Counted from the stretch's first letter, positions 1-9,157 are shown. The stretch is DNA of 64,000 nucleotides from Vreelandella piezotolerans (GCF_012427705.1 NZ_CP048602.1:248001-312000); one strand, 5' to 3'. Translations and numbers: made by a program. The notes: generated from the letters alone by a model not told the origin.

Positions 1-463
1 CTTGAACGAGCCGTTGGCGCAATTCTGGCGTGATGTTGAGAGCCACCAGCGGAATCGCTTGCAGTCGCGCGAAGTGAAGAATGGGCAAGTAGAGCTCGTC
101 ATCGACTCCCCACGCGTCATCCCAGCGGCTTTCGGCCAGCAGCTCTGTCTCGGTCAGCTCGCCCGCTACCCAGCGGTCTAACACCGGCTGAGCGCTTCTT
201 GGCAGCATCTCCAAGCCAACCACCATATCTTCGCGGAGAGCATGCAGCCCTGCGAGCGTGTGCAGCTGCCAGCGGTGATGATCCTCGACGTCGTGCTGTT
301 CGCCCAGTAGTACGACCTGCTGTCGAGCGGCCTGGGCAAGCAGCGTTGGTGCGCCCACGGCACCGTCTGCTTGCCACCACTGCCCTGGTGACGGGCAATC
401 GCCATAGGCGTGTCCCGTGGCAAGTGCCATCGTCAGCAGAATCCATGGCCACGTGGGGCGCAT
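1..463 (-). CDS. ChaN-family lipoprotein-like protein (partial, C-terminus outside window)
   Basis: Reading the minus strand from an ATG at 463 gives an open frame that runs off the left edge. The N-terminus is a hydrophobic secretion signal (MRPTWPWILLTMALATGHA). It is followed by VVLLGEQHDVEDHH and VVGLEMLPR, the conserved start of the ChaN/DUF399 family (Tiki-like fold, associated with haem/iron uptake in some bacteria). The start lies 4 bp after the stop of the upstream DUF6435 gene, so the two are probably cotranscribed. The signal has no clear lipobox cysteine next to its cleavage region, so export is clear but lipidation is not. Substrate is inferred from family only. Confidence 0.75.
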   Translation of the reverse strand, partial: MRPTWPWILLTMALATGHAYGDCPSPGQWWQADGAVGAPTLLAQAARQQVVLLGEQHDVEDHHRWQLHTLAGLHALREDMVVGLEMLPRSAQPVLDRWVAGELTETELLAESRWDDAWGVDDELYLPILHFARLQAIPLVALNITPELRQRLVQ

Positions 464-467
464 TGTG

Positions 468-644
468 TTAGCCCTTCTGAGCTTTGAGCCGGTTGATCTC
501 GGCCAAAAGTGCTTCTGCTTCTTCGGTCAGCGTGGCGTTGGCTCGCATATCACCGTTGCGGGACGCCTCCATCGCCGCTTGAAGCTTACGCTCATAGGCT
601 TGCTGAAGCTTTTTTTGAGGGTCGCGATTAAATAGACCGAACAT
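468..644 (-). CDS. DUF6435 (Lacal_2735-like) small protein
   Basis: This is a 58-residue charged, helical protein beginning MFGLFNRDPQKKL and containing ASRNGDMRANATL, typical of the small DUF6435/Lacal_2735 family of unknown function. I chose the ATG at 644, not the GTG six bases earlier, because AGGAG lies seven bases upstream of it. It is the first gene of a probable two-gene unit with the ChaN-like gene. No signal peptide or membrane segment is visible, so the protein is probably cytoplasmic. Confidence 0.7.
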   Translation of the reverse strand: MFGLFNRDPQKKLQQAYERKLQAAMEASRNGDMRANATLTEEAEALLAEINRLKAQKG

Positions 645-665
645 GATCACTCTCCTTTTGTGTGT

Positions 666-694
666 ACACTATTTGTATAGCCATGAGGTGACAA
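666..694 (-). promoter_or_regulatory. Candidate sigma-70 promoter for the DUF6435-chaN unit
   Basis: On the minus strand TTGTCA (694-689) is followed after 17 bp by TAGTGT (671-666), about 20 bp before the ribosome binding site of the 644 start. It is a reasonable but not perfect match; the AT-rich spacer allows alternatives. Confidence 0.4.
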
Positions 695-718
695 TGTCGA
701 CTCTTAATCGTTCTTATT

Positions 719-1252
719 TTATGTAGCGCCGCGCTCACTCGTCGCGCATAGCGTTAAAAAACGACGAAAATCAACCAAGATCGTCTCCAAACTGTTATGC
801 AGACGATGATCGTCGTCGATCATCCTGAGTGACAATCGCTGTGCCTGGGCGCGTTCAATAACGGGGCCAGGAGGTACCACATCATCCTGCCAACCGTGAA
901 TGATATGCGTGTGCCGCGCTTGAATGGTGGGGGATGTTTCGGGGTATTTGGGTAAGCCAAGCGCAGGGGCAAGCAAAAAACAGCCCAGGACTGGTGTCCG
1001 AGCACTGACGGCGGCGCTTAACCAGCCACCAAGGCTAGACCCTGCCATGACGCAACGTGAGGGATCATCGCCGCGCTTCTGAAGTGCCTGCTGTAGATGA
1101 GCCAGCCGCTGGGCTGGCTCGTCCATGCCCCGGTAATCCATGACGACTGGCTCACAGTCATCTAGCTGTTCGGCAATGCCCTTGAGCGCTTGCATCTTTA
1201 GTGCGCCCGGGCCACTTTCCAAGCCATGTGAAAGGTAGACAGTCATCATCAT
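719..1252 (-). CDS. YqiA/UPF0227-like alpha/beta hydrolase
   Basis: The protein is about 177 aa and begins MTVYLSHGLESGPGALK. It carries the nucleophile elbow GSSLGG and a late DDDHRL histidine, the layout of the small YqiA/YcfP esterase-like family. It is cytoplasmic with no signal peptide. ATG 1252 is preferred over the TTG six bases upstream; it lies two bases after the stop of the entericidin gene, so the two genes are probably cotranscribed. Substrate cannot be told from sequence; the family has esterase activity on small acyl substrates. Confidence 0.75.
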   Translation of the reverse strand: MMMTVYLSHGLESGPGALKMQALKGIAEQLDDCEPVVMDYRGMDEPAQRLAHLQQALQKRGDDPSRCVMAGSSLGGWLSAAVSARTPVLGCFLLAPALGLPKYPETSPTIQARHTHIIHGWQDDVVPPGPVIERAQAQRLSLRMIDDDHRLHNSLETILVDFRRFLTLCATSERGAT

Positions 1253-1254
1253 GG

Positions 1255-1386
1255 TCAATCCGCCGACCGCTGAATGGCTTCACCGCCTTGTTCGATATCT
1301 TGCCCCATTCCGCGAACGGTATTGCAGCCACCCAGCACCAACAGCGTTGCCAGCAGCAAAATGCCCAGTGCGACGGTACGTTTCAT
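1255..1386 (-). CDS. Entericidin A/B family lipoprotein
   Basis: This 43-residue protein is MKRTVALGILLLATLLVLGG followed by CNTVRGMGQDIEQGGEAIQR and a short tail. It has a hydrophobic signal, a lipobox ending LGGC (lipidated Cys21) and the GxGxDIxxGGxxI core of entericidin-type small lipoproteins. These are membrane lipoproteins; in Enterobacteria EcnA/EcnB form an antidote/toxin pair linked to stationary-phase lysis. Only one copy is visible here. It lies immediately upstream of the hydrolase at 719-1252. Confidence 0.8.
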   Translation of the reverse strand: MKRTVALGILLLATLLVLGGCNTVRGMGQDIEQGGEAIQRSAD

Positions 1387-1714
1387 CGGCCTTTCCTCAT
1401 GCCTAAGTATGCCCATGCGAGCGTGAGAGTGTGATAAGTAACATAAGCGTTGTTGTCATCGACCGCTACCGTGAAACGAGGGATTTTGTCACGATGAGCT
1501 AACGTCTCATGTGCCAAAGGACGGGGGCAGCTCGTGCGAATTTGTCGCATGTGTCAGTTCGATACATAAAAATTCGCCCTCGTGGGCGCTTCTGTGCTTA
1601 ACTTGGCAGTGAGTGTTTTCTCTAAGTGATTGTTTTTTATGTTTTTATTTTTGTTTTTTCGAACGATGGCCTAGTGTCTGCAACACATTAAGTGTTATGA
1701 AGAGTATGACGTCA
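1387..1714. other. Intergenic region upstream of the regulatory RNA
   Basis: No open frame is convincing here. The stretch becomes T/A-rich around 1620-1660 and probably holds the promoter of the downstream RNA, but I could not fix a clear -10/-35 pair or a canonical GacA/UvrY palindrome. Confidence 0.4.
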
Positions 1715-1902
1715 GTATCACCCTTTAACAGCGTGAGCAGGCTGACAAGCAATCAAGGAGGGCAGGACGCCCAATCAGCACCAGGGAAGTGAAAGGACAC
1801 TCAGCCTGCTCACTCTTATCAACACAGGATGTGTTGGTCATCGACGCCAGGGAGTGGCAGCGGTGCAAAACAGCCATCTCGCTTCGGCGGGATGGTTTTT
1901 TT
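1715..1902 (+). ncRNA. CsrB/RsmZ-type CsrA-sequestering small RNA
   Basis: There is no ORF, but many GGA triplets are displayed in short hairpin loops: GGGC-AGGAC-GCCC, CAC-CAGGGAA-GTG, AGTG-AAAGGA-CACT, ACAC-AGGA-TGTGT and GCCA-GGGAG-TGGC. A long perfect 13-bp helix pairs 1733-1745 with 1801-1813 and encloses the first hairpins. The RNA ends in a GC hairpin plus T-tract at 1874-1902. GGA in hairpin loops is the binding signature of CsrA/RsmA, and repeating it is the hallmark of CsrB/RsmX/Y/Z decoy RNAs. The 5' end is estimated. By analogy it would be driven by a GacS/GacA-type system and control motility, biofilm and carbon metabolism. Confidence 0.72.
1874..1902 (+). terminator. Rho-independent terminator of the CsrB-like RNA
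   Basis: A nine-pair stem CCATCTCGC / GCGGGATGG (one T-G pair) with a TTCG tetraloop is followed by seven T residues. Confidence 0.85.
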
Positions 1903-2078
1903 GCGTCAATTTTTAACGAGTAACTCTCTGATTTGTCTATTTTTTAATATTTACAGCGTTATTTGAACAGCACTTGTACAGATGAAGAAGGGGTTTTGGT
2001 CTATCCTTTCGGTTAAACCAAAATTCAGCGGTTAGAAGACGTCAACGTAGCAACCGCGTACTTTCAGGGACAAGCGCT

Positions 2079-2210
2079 ATGGCGATGGTACTGATGTTGG
2101 GCATGTTCGTCCTGTTTCTGGGATTTTCCGGGGTCGGCGTATACATGATGTTCAAGACATCCTTGATGGCGGCGACCGAAGAACGTGACGATATTCCGCC
2201 CGATAGGTAG
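2079..2210 (+). CDS. Small single-pass membrane protein (43 aa)
   Basis: An ATG at 2079, 10 bases after AGGGA, opens a 43-codon frame. Residues 3-26 are one hydrophobic segment rich in Met, Leu, Phe and Gly, followed by a charged tail ending EERDDIPPDR. A strong terminator follows, supporting a real short transcript. I do not recognise a family; the topology suggests a small inner-membrane protein with a C-terminal charged tail. Confidence 0.55.
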   Translation: MAMVLMLGMFVLFLGFSGVGVYMMFKTSLMAATEERDDIPPDR

Positions 2211-2240
2211 TACCGCCACGTTGACCGTTCGCATCACAAA

Positions 2241-2291
2241 GCCGCGCGCTCCATCGCTATTTCATGAGCGATAGAGCGCGCGGCTTTTTTT
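2241..2291 (+). terminator. Rho-independent terminator
   Basis: A long stem (GCCGCGCGCTC pairing with GAGCGCGCGGC, extended by an ATCGCT/AGCGAT helix) ends in a run of seven T residues, placed 31 bp after the 43-aa gene. Confidence 0.85.
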
Positions 2292-2341
2292 GTGCGTAGC
2301 CCCAGAGCGGTGATGGCGTCTTGTCGTAGTACCGGCCGAGG

Positions 2342-2881
2342 CTAGCCAATCCAGTAAAGGCTCAACAGTGCAAAGCCATAGCCCATGACACCGCCGACCA
2401 GAACGTCACTGACGTAGTGCAGCCCAAGTCCTACGCGAGAAATGGCAATCAGCAGGCTGAGTGGTAAAACGATGGGCAGTAACCAGGGCGTATGGGCAGC
2501 CACCAAGACGCTAAACATGACGGCATGCATGGTGTGGCCGCTAGGAAAACTGTAGCGGTCTCGGGCAGGCTCACCGCAGTGCACGCCGCCCAAATACGTA
2601 ATGAAAGGACGTTCGCGGCACAGTTTCGTTTTGACCAGTTTGTAGACTGTAATGGCTATGAGCGCGATCAGCGTGTACTGCAAAATGCGCCCCCATCCAT
2701 CGGGTTGTAGCCAGGGCTGCGCTGTAATCAGTAGCACCCAAACGGGCCAGTCGCCCAGTTTACTGGCCGCTTGCAGGGTCAGCCGCCAGGGGCGATAGAG
2801 CGAGAGGTGAGTGACTCGTTGGCAAAACCGCCACTCCCATAGATCAAGACGATCGAATACGACAAGCGGACGAGCTCGCAT
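2342..2881 (-). CDS. PAP2-family membrane phosphatase
   Basis: The 179-aa polytopic protein carries the three PAP2 phosphatase signatures in order: KLCRERPF (KxxxxxxRP-type), PSGHT, and SRVGLGLHYVSDVLVG (SRxxxxxHxxxD). It has several membrane helices. Likely activity is dephosphorylation of a lipid phosphate or pyrophosphate (undecaprenyl-PP, phosphatidate or similar) on the outer face of the inner membrane. Its 5' end overlaps the 3' end of the glycosyltransferase gene by 38 bp, so the two are translationally linked and probably act on the same lipid or glycolipid. Confidence 0.85.
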   Translation of the reverse strand: MRARPLVVFDRLDLWEWRFCQRVTHLSLYRPWRLTLQAASKLGDWPVWVLLITAQPWLQPDGWGRILQYTLIALIAITVYKLVKTKLCRERPFITYLGGVHCGEPARDRYSFPSGHTMHAVMFSVLVAAHTPWLLPIVLPLSLLIAISRVGLGLHYVSDVLVGGVMGYGFALLSLYWIG

Positions 2882-4007
2882 GATTAGCCTCCTGGGCCTC
2901 GTTGAGGTAGCGCAGAAATTGCTCCGCGATGCCCGACCAGCTCTGTTCTAGGGCGCGTAAACGGGCAATCCTTCCTAGTCGTGCGTATTCGGCGGGATGC
3001 TGGCAAAGCGCGACGGCCGCCTGTTGAAACGCCACGGCATCGTTGGGTTCGACCGTAATACCGTTGTGCCCGCTCTGGATCAGTTCGGCGCTGGCGGCAT
3101 GACGGTATGCCACCACCGCTAACCCGCTGGCCATGGCTTCGGTGATCACATTTCCCCAGGTTTCCGACAGTGATGGAAACACGAACATATCCGCACTGGC
3201 ATAGTGCCGAGCCAATGCCTGCTTATCGATGAAGCCTGTGAAATACGCGTCAGGTAGTGCTTTTTCTAACTGTGATCTCCCTGGACCATCGCCGACCACC
3301 ACAAGCGCCATGTCGGGGCGCACATCGCGCATGGCTTGCAGTGTTTCCTGAAGTAAGGTGAGATTTTTTTCTGGTGCAATGCGCCCTACGTAGAGGGCCA
3401 CTGGCTGGTGTTCACTAACGCCCCACTGCAGCCGGAGTGCGTCATCACGAGAGGCGGGCGAGAAGTGTTCGCCATCGATACCCCGAGACAGCACCTGCAC
3501 GTCGCGGATGCCCTGCTGGCGCAGTAACGTTGCCTGCTGCTGGGTGGGGACTAGCGTCAGCGCGCAGCCGTTATGAAAGTAACGCAAATAGCGGCGTGTG
3601 GCGGACGACAGCCAAGAAACCCCGTAATCGTAGCAATAGTGGTCGAAATTGGTGTGCCATCCCGCGACTAACGGAAGCTGGAGTTGCAAGGCGGCCTGCC
3701 GTGCTGCCCAGCCAAGCGGGCCTTGGGTGGCCAGGTAGATCACGTCGGGTCGATGCTGTTGCCAAAAGCGACGCACCGTGGCGGGGCGAGCAAAGCCCAC
3801 CTGCACGTCACGGTAGCCGGGAATCGAACAGCGATTCACCTGTAGCTCATGCCCGGCGTCTTGGGCAGTGCCAGCGGTTTTAGGCGTCGGTCGAATCACA
3901 TCCACTGTGACCCCCAGGCGCTGTAATTCACGGCACAACCGGCTGAGCGTGTGGGCAACGCCGTTGATTTCTGGTGACCATGTTTCGCTAACGATACAGA
4001 GCCGCAT
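2844..4007 (-). CDS. GT4-family glycosyltransferase (MgtA-like)
   Basis: This 387-aa GT-B enzyme begins MRLCIVSETWSPEINGVAHT, the N-terminus typical of MgtA-type GDP-mannose-dependent mannosyltransferases. It contains GWHTNFDHYC, YVGRIAPEKNL, VVVGDGPGRSQLE and the donor-binding block FPSLSETWGNVITEAMASGL (E-x7-E). It is predicted to be cytoplasmic and membrane-associated, adding a sugar to a lipid acceptor. The 38-bp overlap with the PAP2 gene downstream suggests a joint role in glycolipid synthesis or remodelling. Donor specificity is inferred, not shown. Confidence 0.82.
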   Translation of the reverse strand: MRLCIVSETWSPEINGVAHTLSRLCRELQRLGVTVDVIRPTPKTAGTAQDAGHELQVNRCSIPGYRDVQVGFARPATVRRFWQQHRPDVIYLATQGPLGWAARQAALQLQLPLVAGWHTNFDHYCYDYGVSWLSSATRRYLRYFHNGCALTLVPTQQQATLLRQQGIRDVQVLSRGIDGEHFSPASRDDALRLQWGVSEHQPVALYVGRIAPEKNLTLLQETLQAMRDVRPDMALVVVGDGPGRSQLEKALPDAYFTGFIDKQALARHYASADMFVFPSLSETWGNVITEAMASGLAVVAYRHAASAELIQSGHNGITVEPNDAVAFQQAAVALCQHPAEYARLGRIARLRALEQSWSGIAEQFLRYLNEAQEANHASSSACRIRSS

Positions 4008-4412
4008 GTGCGATTCATCCCTTTATCACGTTTGCGAACATAGTGCGCAGCCACAATGACATTGACGAGTCAGGTAGGTGAACAAGCGATGACAGCGCGG
4101 CTGGGCGCAGCGTGTTCGACGTTTTAATTGTAGGTCTCACTATAAGTTGAAACGTTTATTTCGGATAACAGATAAATGTTAATTTTTGAGGACATTTTTA
4201 TTCAAGTTTTTATTGATGAAATAGACATAAATAAAATAAAACTTTAAGAAGAATGACATATACCTTCTCTAAGGTAGCCGATGACGAAGCAGTCAATGCT
4301 TCGGTCGTGACTTTACAATGTATAGTCTTAATGACTTAAATGGCGAATTAACGCTTTACTCTGGCTCAATAAGTGCTGATAACAAGCACGGGCGAATCTA
4401 AAGGGATCCATC
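4008..4412. other. AT-rich intergenic region between divergent glycosyltransferase and porin genes
   Basis: About 400 bp without a credible ORF, markedly richer in A/T than its neighbours, especially 4140-4270. It should hold the promoters of both divergent genes, including a long leader for the porin, but several -10-like hexamers compete and I do not assign one. Confidence 0.4.
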
Positions 4413-5420
4413 ATGTTTAAGAAAACGACACTTGCTCTGGCCGTTAGCGGTTTACTGGGTGCCTCTGCTGCCCAAGCGGCGATGGTGTATGATCAAGACG
4501 GCACTACGCTGGATATCTATGGCCGTATTGCCATGGGGTTCGAAGGTGGCGGCGCAGAAGAAAACAACGTTGATAATAGTGAAGAGTTTCGCAACTTTGG
4601 CTCTCGTTTACGCATTACTGCTGGCCATCAAATCACCTCTGATCTGCGCGCGTTTGCCCGCGTAGAGTGGCGTTTCACGGGCGATGAGCGGAATCAAGCG
4701 TCTGGCTTTGACGAAGTGCGTAACAGCTACATTGGGCTGGATAGTGAGCAGTACGGTACTTTTACTGCAGGTAACTTCGATAGCTTCTACGACAGCGAAG
4801 TGATGGGTGTATTCGACGTGTATGTCGAGCGCGGCTACGAGTTTGCAGGTGGTGGCCTGCAAGCACGGGGTGACTCTCTGGCGTATATGACGCCGGACCT
4901 GAATGGGTTCCAAGCATTCATTGCCGCTAAGCATTTTTCAGAGCGTGGTTTGGAGCCGTCTGATCAAACCAGCGAAGGGAACGTGATCGCTACTCAAGGG
5001 GGCGTAACTTATGCCACTGGCCCGCTGCGCCTGGCGCTGGGTTACGTCGAAGATACCGTTCGTGGCGGTGGCAATGGTGAAACACGCGTGGGTACGACCG
5101 CTGAATACGCCATCAATGACGCTTTCTCGGCACGCCTGGGTTACGAAACCCGCGGTGACAGTGACACTCAGGGCGGCGGCTTTGACACCGTTGGTCTGGG
5201 TGGCACCTTCGCTACTGGCGCATGGACGTTCTACCTCGATTACTACAACATCGAGCTGGACAACGTTTCCGACAGCCGCGATGCCTGGGCCGCTGCCGCG
5301 CATTACGATCTGTCCAACAACTTCGATGTCTTCGTGGAGTTGAACGATGCCAACGAAGATGCGGTGAATAGCTACGAAGATGACCTGTATTACGCGGTAG
5401 GTGCGCGTTATCACTTCTAA
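4413..5420 (+). CDS. Gram-negative porin (OmpC/OmpF-like general porin)
   Basis: The 335-aa protein starts with the signal MFKKTTLALAVSGLLGASAA, cleaved after AQA. A strand pattern typical of 16-stranded trimeric porins follows: LDIYGRIAMGF near the start, FGSRLRITAGHQI, NSYIGLDSEQYGTFTAGNFDS, and the terminal YYAVGARYHF whose last Phe is the BAM recognition residue. It is highly acidic, as expected for a surface protein of a halophile. It is a passive outer-membrane channel for small hydrophilic solutes. AAAGGGA lies just upstream of the ATG and a strong terminator follows, so it is monocistronic. Confidence 0.92.
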   Translation: MFKKTTLALAVSGLLGASAAQAAMVYDQDGTTLDIYGRIAMGFEGGGAEENNVDNSEEFRNFGSRLRITAGHQITSDLRAFARVEWRFTGDERNQASGFDEVRNSYIGLDSEQYGTFTAGNFDSFYDSEVMGVFDVYVERGYEFAGGGLQARGDSLAYMTPDLNGFQAFIAAKHFSERGLEPSDQTSEGNVIATQGGVTYATGPLRLALGYVEDTVRGGGNGETRVGTTAEYAINDAFSARLGYETRGDSDTQGGGFDTVGLGGTFATGAWTFYLDYYNIELDNVSDSRDAWAAAAHYDLSNNFDVFVELNDANEDAVNSYEDDLYYAVGARYHF

Positions 5421-5486
5421 GTGAGCGTCTGGGTTTAATTCATGCCCTAGGTTCCTTAATGTTTTAAGCTTTGAAAGATCGTTTTT

Positions 5487-5516
5487 GCCGATGTGTTCAT
5501 GACACATCGGCTTTTT
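5487..5516 (+). terminator. Porin terminator
   Basis: A stem GCCGATGTG / CACATCGGC with a seven-base loop is followed by five T residues. Confidence 0.9.
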
Positions 5517-5561
5517 GCGTTATGCTGTTTTATTATTTAATCGTGTGTTTAAGGAGAGAGT

Positions 5562-6227
5562 ATGTCGTCCATCGTTGTGATTACAGGCGCAAATCGGGGC
5601 GTAGGGTTAGCCCTGGCTGAGCATTATCAACAGGAGGGATGGAATGTTATCGGCGTGTGTCGCCAAACGTCTGATGAGTTAGATCGTGTCGCCGTCAACG
5701 TGATAGAAGACATTGATGTGACCCAGGACGACGATATCGCGCGCCTTTCTGCGGCGTTAGCCGGGCACACCATTGATCTGTTGATCAACAACGCGGGTCT
5801 GCTGCGCGATGATGTGCTGGGAGATATCGAGATCGACAGCCTACGCCAGCAAATGGAAATCAATGCCTATGCACCGCTGCGAGTATCCGAAGCGCTGCTG
5901 CCGCTGATGAAAAAGGGCAGTAAAATCGCCAATATTACCAGCCGGATGGGCTCTTTAGCCGACAACGACTCAGGCGGCCGCTACGGCTATCGCGCGTCAA
6001 AAGCGGCGCTGAACGCCTTTGGTAAATCGCTGGCCATCGATCTCAAGCCTCGCGGCATCGCCGTGGCACAGCTGCATCCGGGCTATGTGAAAACCCGGAT
6101 GGTCAACTTTGGCGGCCACATCAGCCCCCAGGAAGCCGCAACGGGCATTGCCGCCTGCATCACAGCGCTCAACTTAGAGAATAGCGGCGGCTTCTGGCAC
6201 TCCAATGGCGAACAGTTGCCTTGGTAA
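5562..6227 (+). CDS. SDR-family oxidoreductase
   Basis: The 221-aa classical short-chain dehydrogenase has the cofactor loop TGANRGVG near residue 8, the NNAG motif near residue 79, and catalytic YGYRASK (Tyr and Lys of YxxxK) with a preceding Ser in ITSRMGS. HPGYVKTRM closes the core. It is a cytoplasmic NAD(P)-dependent enzyme resembling the short C-factor-like SDR subgroup. Substrate is unknown. The start has AAGGAGAGAGT just before the ATG. It stands alone between the porin terminator and the convergent ugp operon. Confidence 0.88.
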   Translation: MSSIVVITGANRGVGLALAEHYQQEGWNVIGVCRQTSDELDRVAVNVIEDIDVTQDDDIARLSAALAGHTIDLLINNAGLLRDDVLGDIEIDSLRQQMEINAYAPLRVSEALLPLMKKGSKIANITSRMGSLADNDSGGRYGYRASKAALNAFGKSLAIDLKPRGIAVAQLHPGYVKTRMVNFGGHISPQEAATGIAACITALNLENSGGFWHSNGEQLPW

Positions 6228-6344
6228 TGTAGGGTAGGCAACCCAGTGGGGCGCCACTACAAGGAAATCGATAATGGGTGCATTACCGATCTTGCCCAGG
6301 GCGAGTAGCTTGGCCACCCGCCGAAGGCGCTAGTTACTTACGTA

Positions 6345-7400
6345 CTAATGAAAGGTGCGCTTGCCAGTGGTGCTGTTGAACGGATGCAGCGCATCACCGG
6401 TGACATATACCTGCAGCGTTTCGCCTTCACGCACCGGCGGCTGGCCTGCCGTGCGAATCACCGTAGGCTGTTCGCTGCCCGCCAAGTTAACGTAGAGATG
6501 GCTCTCTGCGCCAGCAGCCTCGAACAGCATCAAGGTCGTGTCTAGTGTGACGTAAGGCACTGTTGGTAGGGTGAGCTGCATATCGTCTGGGCGTATGCCG
6601 ACGGTATCGGTCTCTTTTGGCAACTGGCTTAGCACGCCTTGGGTGTCCTGCTGCTGCAGGTAGGCCAGCGGCAGCATGTTCATGGCGGGGGAGCCGATGA
6701 ACTCCGCCACGAACATGGTGGCCGGTCGGGCGTAGATCTCCATCGGGGTGCCTACCTGCTCGATCTGTCCGGCATTGAGCACCACGAGCCGGTCCCCCAG
6801 CGTCATTGCTTCGAGCTGGTCGTGGGTCACGTAGAGGCTGGTGGTTTTCAAGCGACGCTGCAGCTGCTTGATCTCGACGCGCATCTGCACGCGCAGCTTG
6901 GCATCCAGGTTAGAGAGCGGCTCGTCAAACAGAAACGCTGCGGGCTCGCGCACTAAGGCGCGGCCCATGGCCACCCGCTGGCGCTGGCCACCGGAGAGTT
7001 TGCGCGGCTTGCGCTCCAGGAAGTCCTCGATCTCCAGCATCTTGGCCGCTGCGCGCACCCGCTGTTCAATAGCGTCTTTCTTGAAGCCGCGATTTTTCAG
7101 GCCATAGGCCAAGTTGTTGTACACCGTCATGTGGGGGTAGAGGGCATAGTTTTGGAACACCATGGCGATGTCCCGGTCGGCGGGCTCAAGTTGGTTCACC
7201 ACTCGCTCGCCGATCTTTAACGTGCCTTCAGTGATGCTCTCCAGGCCTGCCACCATGCGCAGCAGCGTGGATTTACCGCAGCCAGAAGGCCCCACCAGCA
7301 CCACGAACTCGCCATCTTGGATATGTAAATCGACGCCTTTGACCGCTGCCACGTTGCCCGCGTAGGTTTTTTTCAGCCCTTCCAAGGTAATGCTGGCCAT
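6345..7400 (-). CDS. ugpC: sn-Glycerol-3-phosphate ABC importer, ATP-binding subunit
   Basis: From the ATG at 7400 the protein is 351 aa: [15 protein letters not shown], Walker [11 protein letters not shown]-loop [11 protein letters not shown], signature [14 protein letters not shown], Walker [17 protein letters not shown] and the H-loop [12 protein letters not shown], then a C-terminal MalK-type OB regulatory domain. It powers import of glycerol-3-phosphate or glycerophosphodiesters at the inner membrane. The frame stays open 65 codons further upstream, but that stretch lies inside ugpE and is not coding; ATG 7400 is 2 bp past the ugpE stop with GGAG upstream. Confidence 0.93.
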   Translation of the reverse strand: MASITLEGLKKTYAGNVAAVKGVDLHIQDGEFVVLVGPSGCGKSTLLRMVAGLESITEGTLKIGERVVNQLEPADRDIAMVFQNYALYPHMTVYNNLAYGLKNRGFKKDAIEQRVRAAAKMLEIEDFLERKPRKLSGGQRQRVAMGRALVREPAAFLFDEPLSNLDAKLRVQMRVEIKQLQRRLKTTSLYVTHDQLEAMTLGDRLVVLNAGQIEQVGTPMEIYARPATMFVAEFIGSPAMNMLPLAYLQQQDTQGVLSQLPKETDTVGIRPDDMQLTLPTVPYVTLDTTLMLFEAAGAESHLYVNLAGSEQPTVIRTAGQPPVREGETLQVYVTGDALHPFNSTTGKRTFH

Positions 7401-7402
7401 GG

Positions 7403-8245
7403 TTATTTCTCCGTCTCGGTCAGGCCTTTCACAAACAGGCGTTGCATGAACAAAATCACTAATACCGGTGGCAGAGCCGCCATCACCACGGCGGCCATGA
7501 TGAGATGCCACTGCGGGTTCTCTTCCGATGTCATGCGCTGAATACCCATGACGATGGTGTAGTAGTCCGGATCGGTGGTAATCAGCAGCGGCCATAGATA
7601 TTGGTTCCAGCCGTAAATGAACATGATCACGAACAGTGCGGCGATATTGGTGATCGAGAGCGGCATCAGAATGTCTTTAAAGAATTTCAGTGGGCCTGCG
7701 CCATCGACCCGCGCGGCTTCCAACATCTCCTCGGGGATCGTCATAAAGAACTGCCGAAACAGAAACGTCGCGGTGGCGGAAGCAATCAGCGGTATCGACA
7801 GCCCGGCAAAGCTATTGAGCATGTTGAGATCCGCGACCACCTGAAAGGTAGGTATGATGCGCACCTCCACCGGTAGCATCAGCGTCAGAAAGATCAGCCA
7901 GAAGAAAAACAGTCGAAAGCGGAAGCGGAAGTAAACGATTGCAAAGGCGGAGAGCAGCGAGATCGACAGCTTACCCACGGTAATCGCCATGGCCATGATG
8001 AAGCTGTTCCATAGCATGGTGCCGGCCGGCGGTGCGCCCGCGTTCGACACGCCGGATTGCCACATGCGGGTAAAGTTTTCGATGCCGTGGGCACCGGGCA
8101 GCATCGGCAGCGTGCCGCGCAGCAGGTCGCCCGGCGCTTGGGTCGAGGCCACCAGCGCCACGTAGACGGGAAAGACTACCACCGCGACGCCGAGCATCAG
8201 CGTTAAGTGGGCAAAAAAGTTTGCCCAGGGACGATTTTCAACCAT
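7403..8245 (-). CDS. ugpE: sn-Glycerol-3-phosphate ABC importer, permease subunit
   Basis: The 280-aa inner-membrane permease has six predicted membrane segments and the EAA loop [20 protein letters not shown] that docks the ATPase. Features such as [12 protein letters not shown] and the [14 protein letters not shown] region match UgpE. It forms the translocation channel with UgpA. It is the third gene of ugpBAEC, 27 bp after ugpA and 2 bp before ugpC. Confidence 0.93.
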   Translation of the reverse strand: MVENRPWANFFAHLTLMLGVAVVVFPVYVALVASTQAPGDLLRGTLPMLPGAHGIENFTRMWQSGVSNAGAPPAGTMLWNSFIMAMAITVGKLSISLLSAFAIVYFRFRFRLFFFWLIFLTLMLPVEVRIIPTFQVVADLNMLNSFAGLSIPLIASATATFLFRQFFMTIPEEMLEAARVDGAGPLKFFKDILMPLSITNIAALFVIMFIYGWNQYLWPLLITTDPDYYTIVMGIQRMTSEENPQWHLIMAAVVMAALPPVLVILFMQRLFVKGLTETEK

Positions 8246-8272
8246 GACAAGACTCCAACAGTCAGCCTGCGG

Positions 8273-9157
8273 CTAGTAGTTCACCCGGCGCTCGATAAAG
8301 CGGAACTGTACTACCGTGAGTGCTACCACGATCGCCATCAAAATCACCGACTGCGCGGCGGATGACCCCAGGTTGAGGCCCACGAAACCATCGGCGTACA
8401 CCTTGTACACCAGCGTATTCGTCGCTTGGGCAGGGCCGCCTTGGGTGGTGGCATGAATGATCCCGAAAGTATCGAACATCGCGTACACCACGTTCACCAC
8501 CATCAGGAAGAAGGTGGTGGGCGACAGCAGAGGAAACACGATGGTCCAGAAGCGCTTCATGGGGCTGGCGCCATCGATGGCGGCGGCTTCGATGAGCGAT
8601 TGGGGAATCGACTGCAGCCCGGCCAGGAAAAACAGGAAGTTATAGGAGATCTGTTTCCAGGCAGCGGCAAAAATTACCAGCAGCATGGCGTCTGCCCCTG
8701 AGGTGCGGTGATTCCACTGGTAGCCCACCATATCCAGCATGTAGGGCACGATGCCGATGGAGGGATTGAAGATGAACCACCACAGTACCCCGGCAATGGC
8801 GGGGGCAATGGCATAGGGCCATACCAGCAGTGTGGTGTAGGTGCTGCGCGAGCGAATCATGCGATTCACCGTGCAGGCCAGCAGCAGCGCCGCCGCCATG
8901 GACAGCAGCGTGGTGCCAATGGCAAAAATGGCCGTCACCGAGAGCGAATTGAGATAGTTGCCGTCACGAAACAGGCGGGCAAAATTCTCCAGCCCCACGA
9001 AGGTCGTGCGTAGCCCAAAAGCATCTTCACGAAGTAGCGACTGATAGAGCGCTTGTCCGGCCGGCCAGATAAAGAAAATCAGTGTAACAATGACCTGTGG
9101 AGCGAGTAGCGCGTAGGGCAAAACGCGCCCTGGGAAGGTCATGCGTTTGGTTTGCAT
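8273..9157 (-). CDS. ugpA: sn-Glycerol-3-phosphate ABC importer, permease subunit
   Basis: The 294-aa permease has the EAA motif ([16 protein letters not shown]) and six hydrophobic segments. N-terminal [14 protein letters not shown] and the [18 protein letters not shown] block are typical of UgpA. It pairs with UgpE to form the membrane channel. It follows ugpB after 84 bp that contain a GC hairpin. Confidence 0.93.
   Translation of the reverse strand: MQTKRMTFPGRVLPYALLAPQVIVTLIFFIWPAGQALYQSLLREDAFGLRTTFVGLENFARLFRDGNYLNSLSVTAIFAIGTTLLSMAAALLLACTVNRMIRSRSTYTTLLVWPYAIAPAIAGVLWWFIFNPSIGIVPYMLDMVGYQWNHRTSGADAMLLVIFAAAWKQISYNFLFFLAGLQSIPQSLIEAAAIDGASPMKRFWTIVFPLLSPTTFFLMVVNVVYAMFDTFGIIHATTQGGPAQATNTLVYKVYADGFVGLNLGSSAAQSVILMAIVVALTVVQFRFIERRVNY

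Noticed and set aside
7401..7595. N-terminal extension of ugpC
   Set aside because: The 65 extra codons lie inside ugpE and read as non-biological sequence; the standard UgpC start with a ribosome binding site is at 7400.
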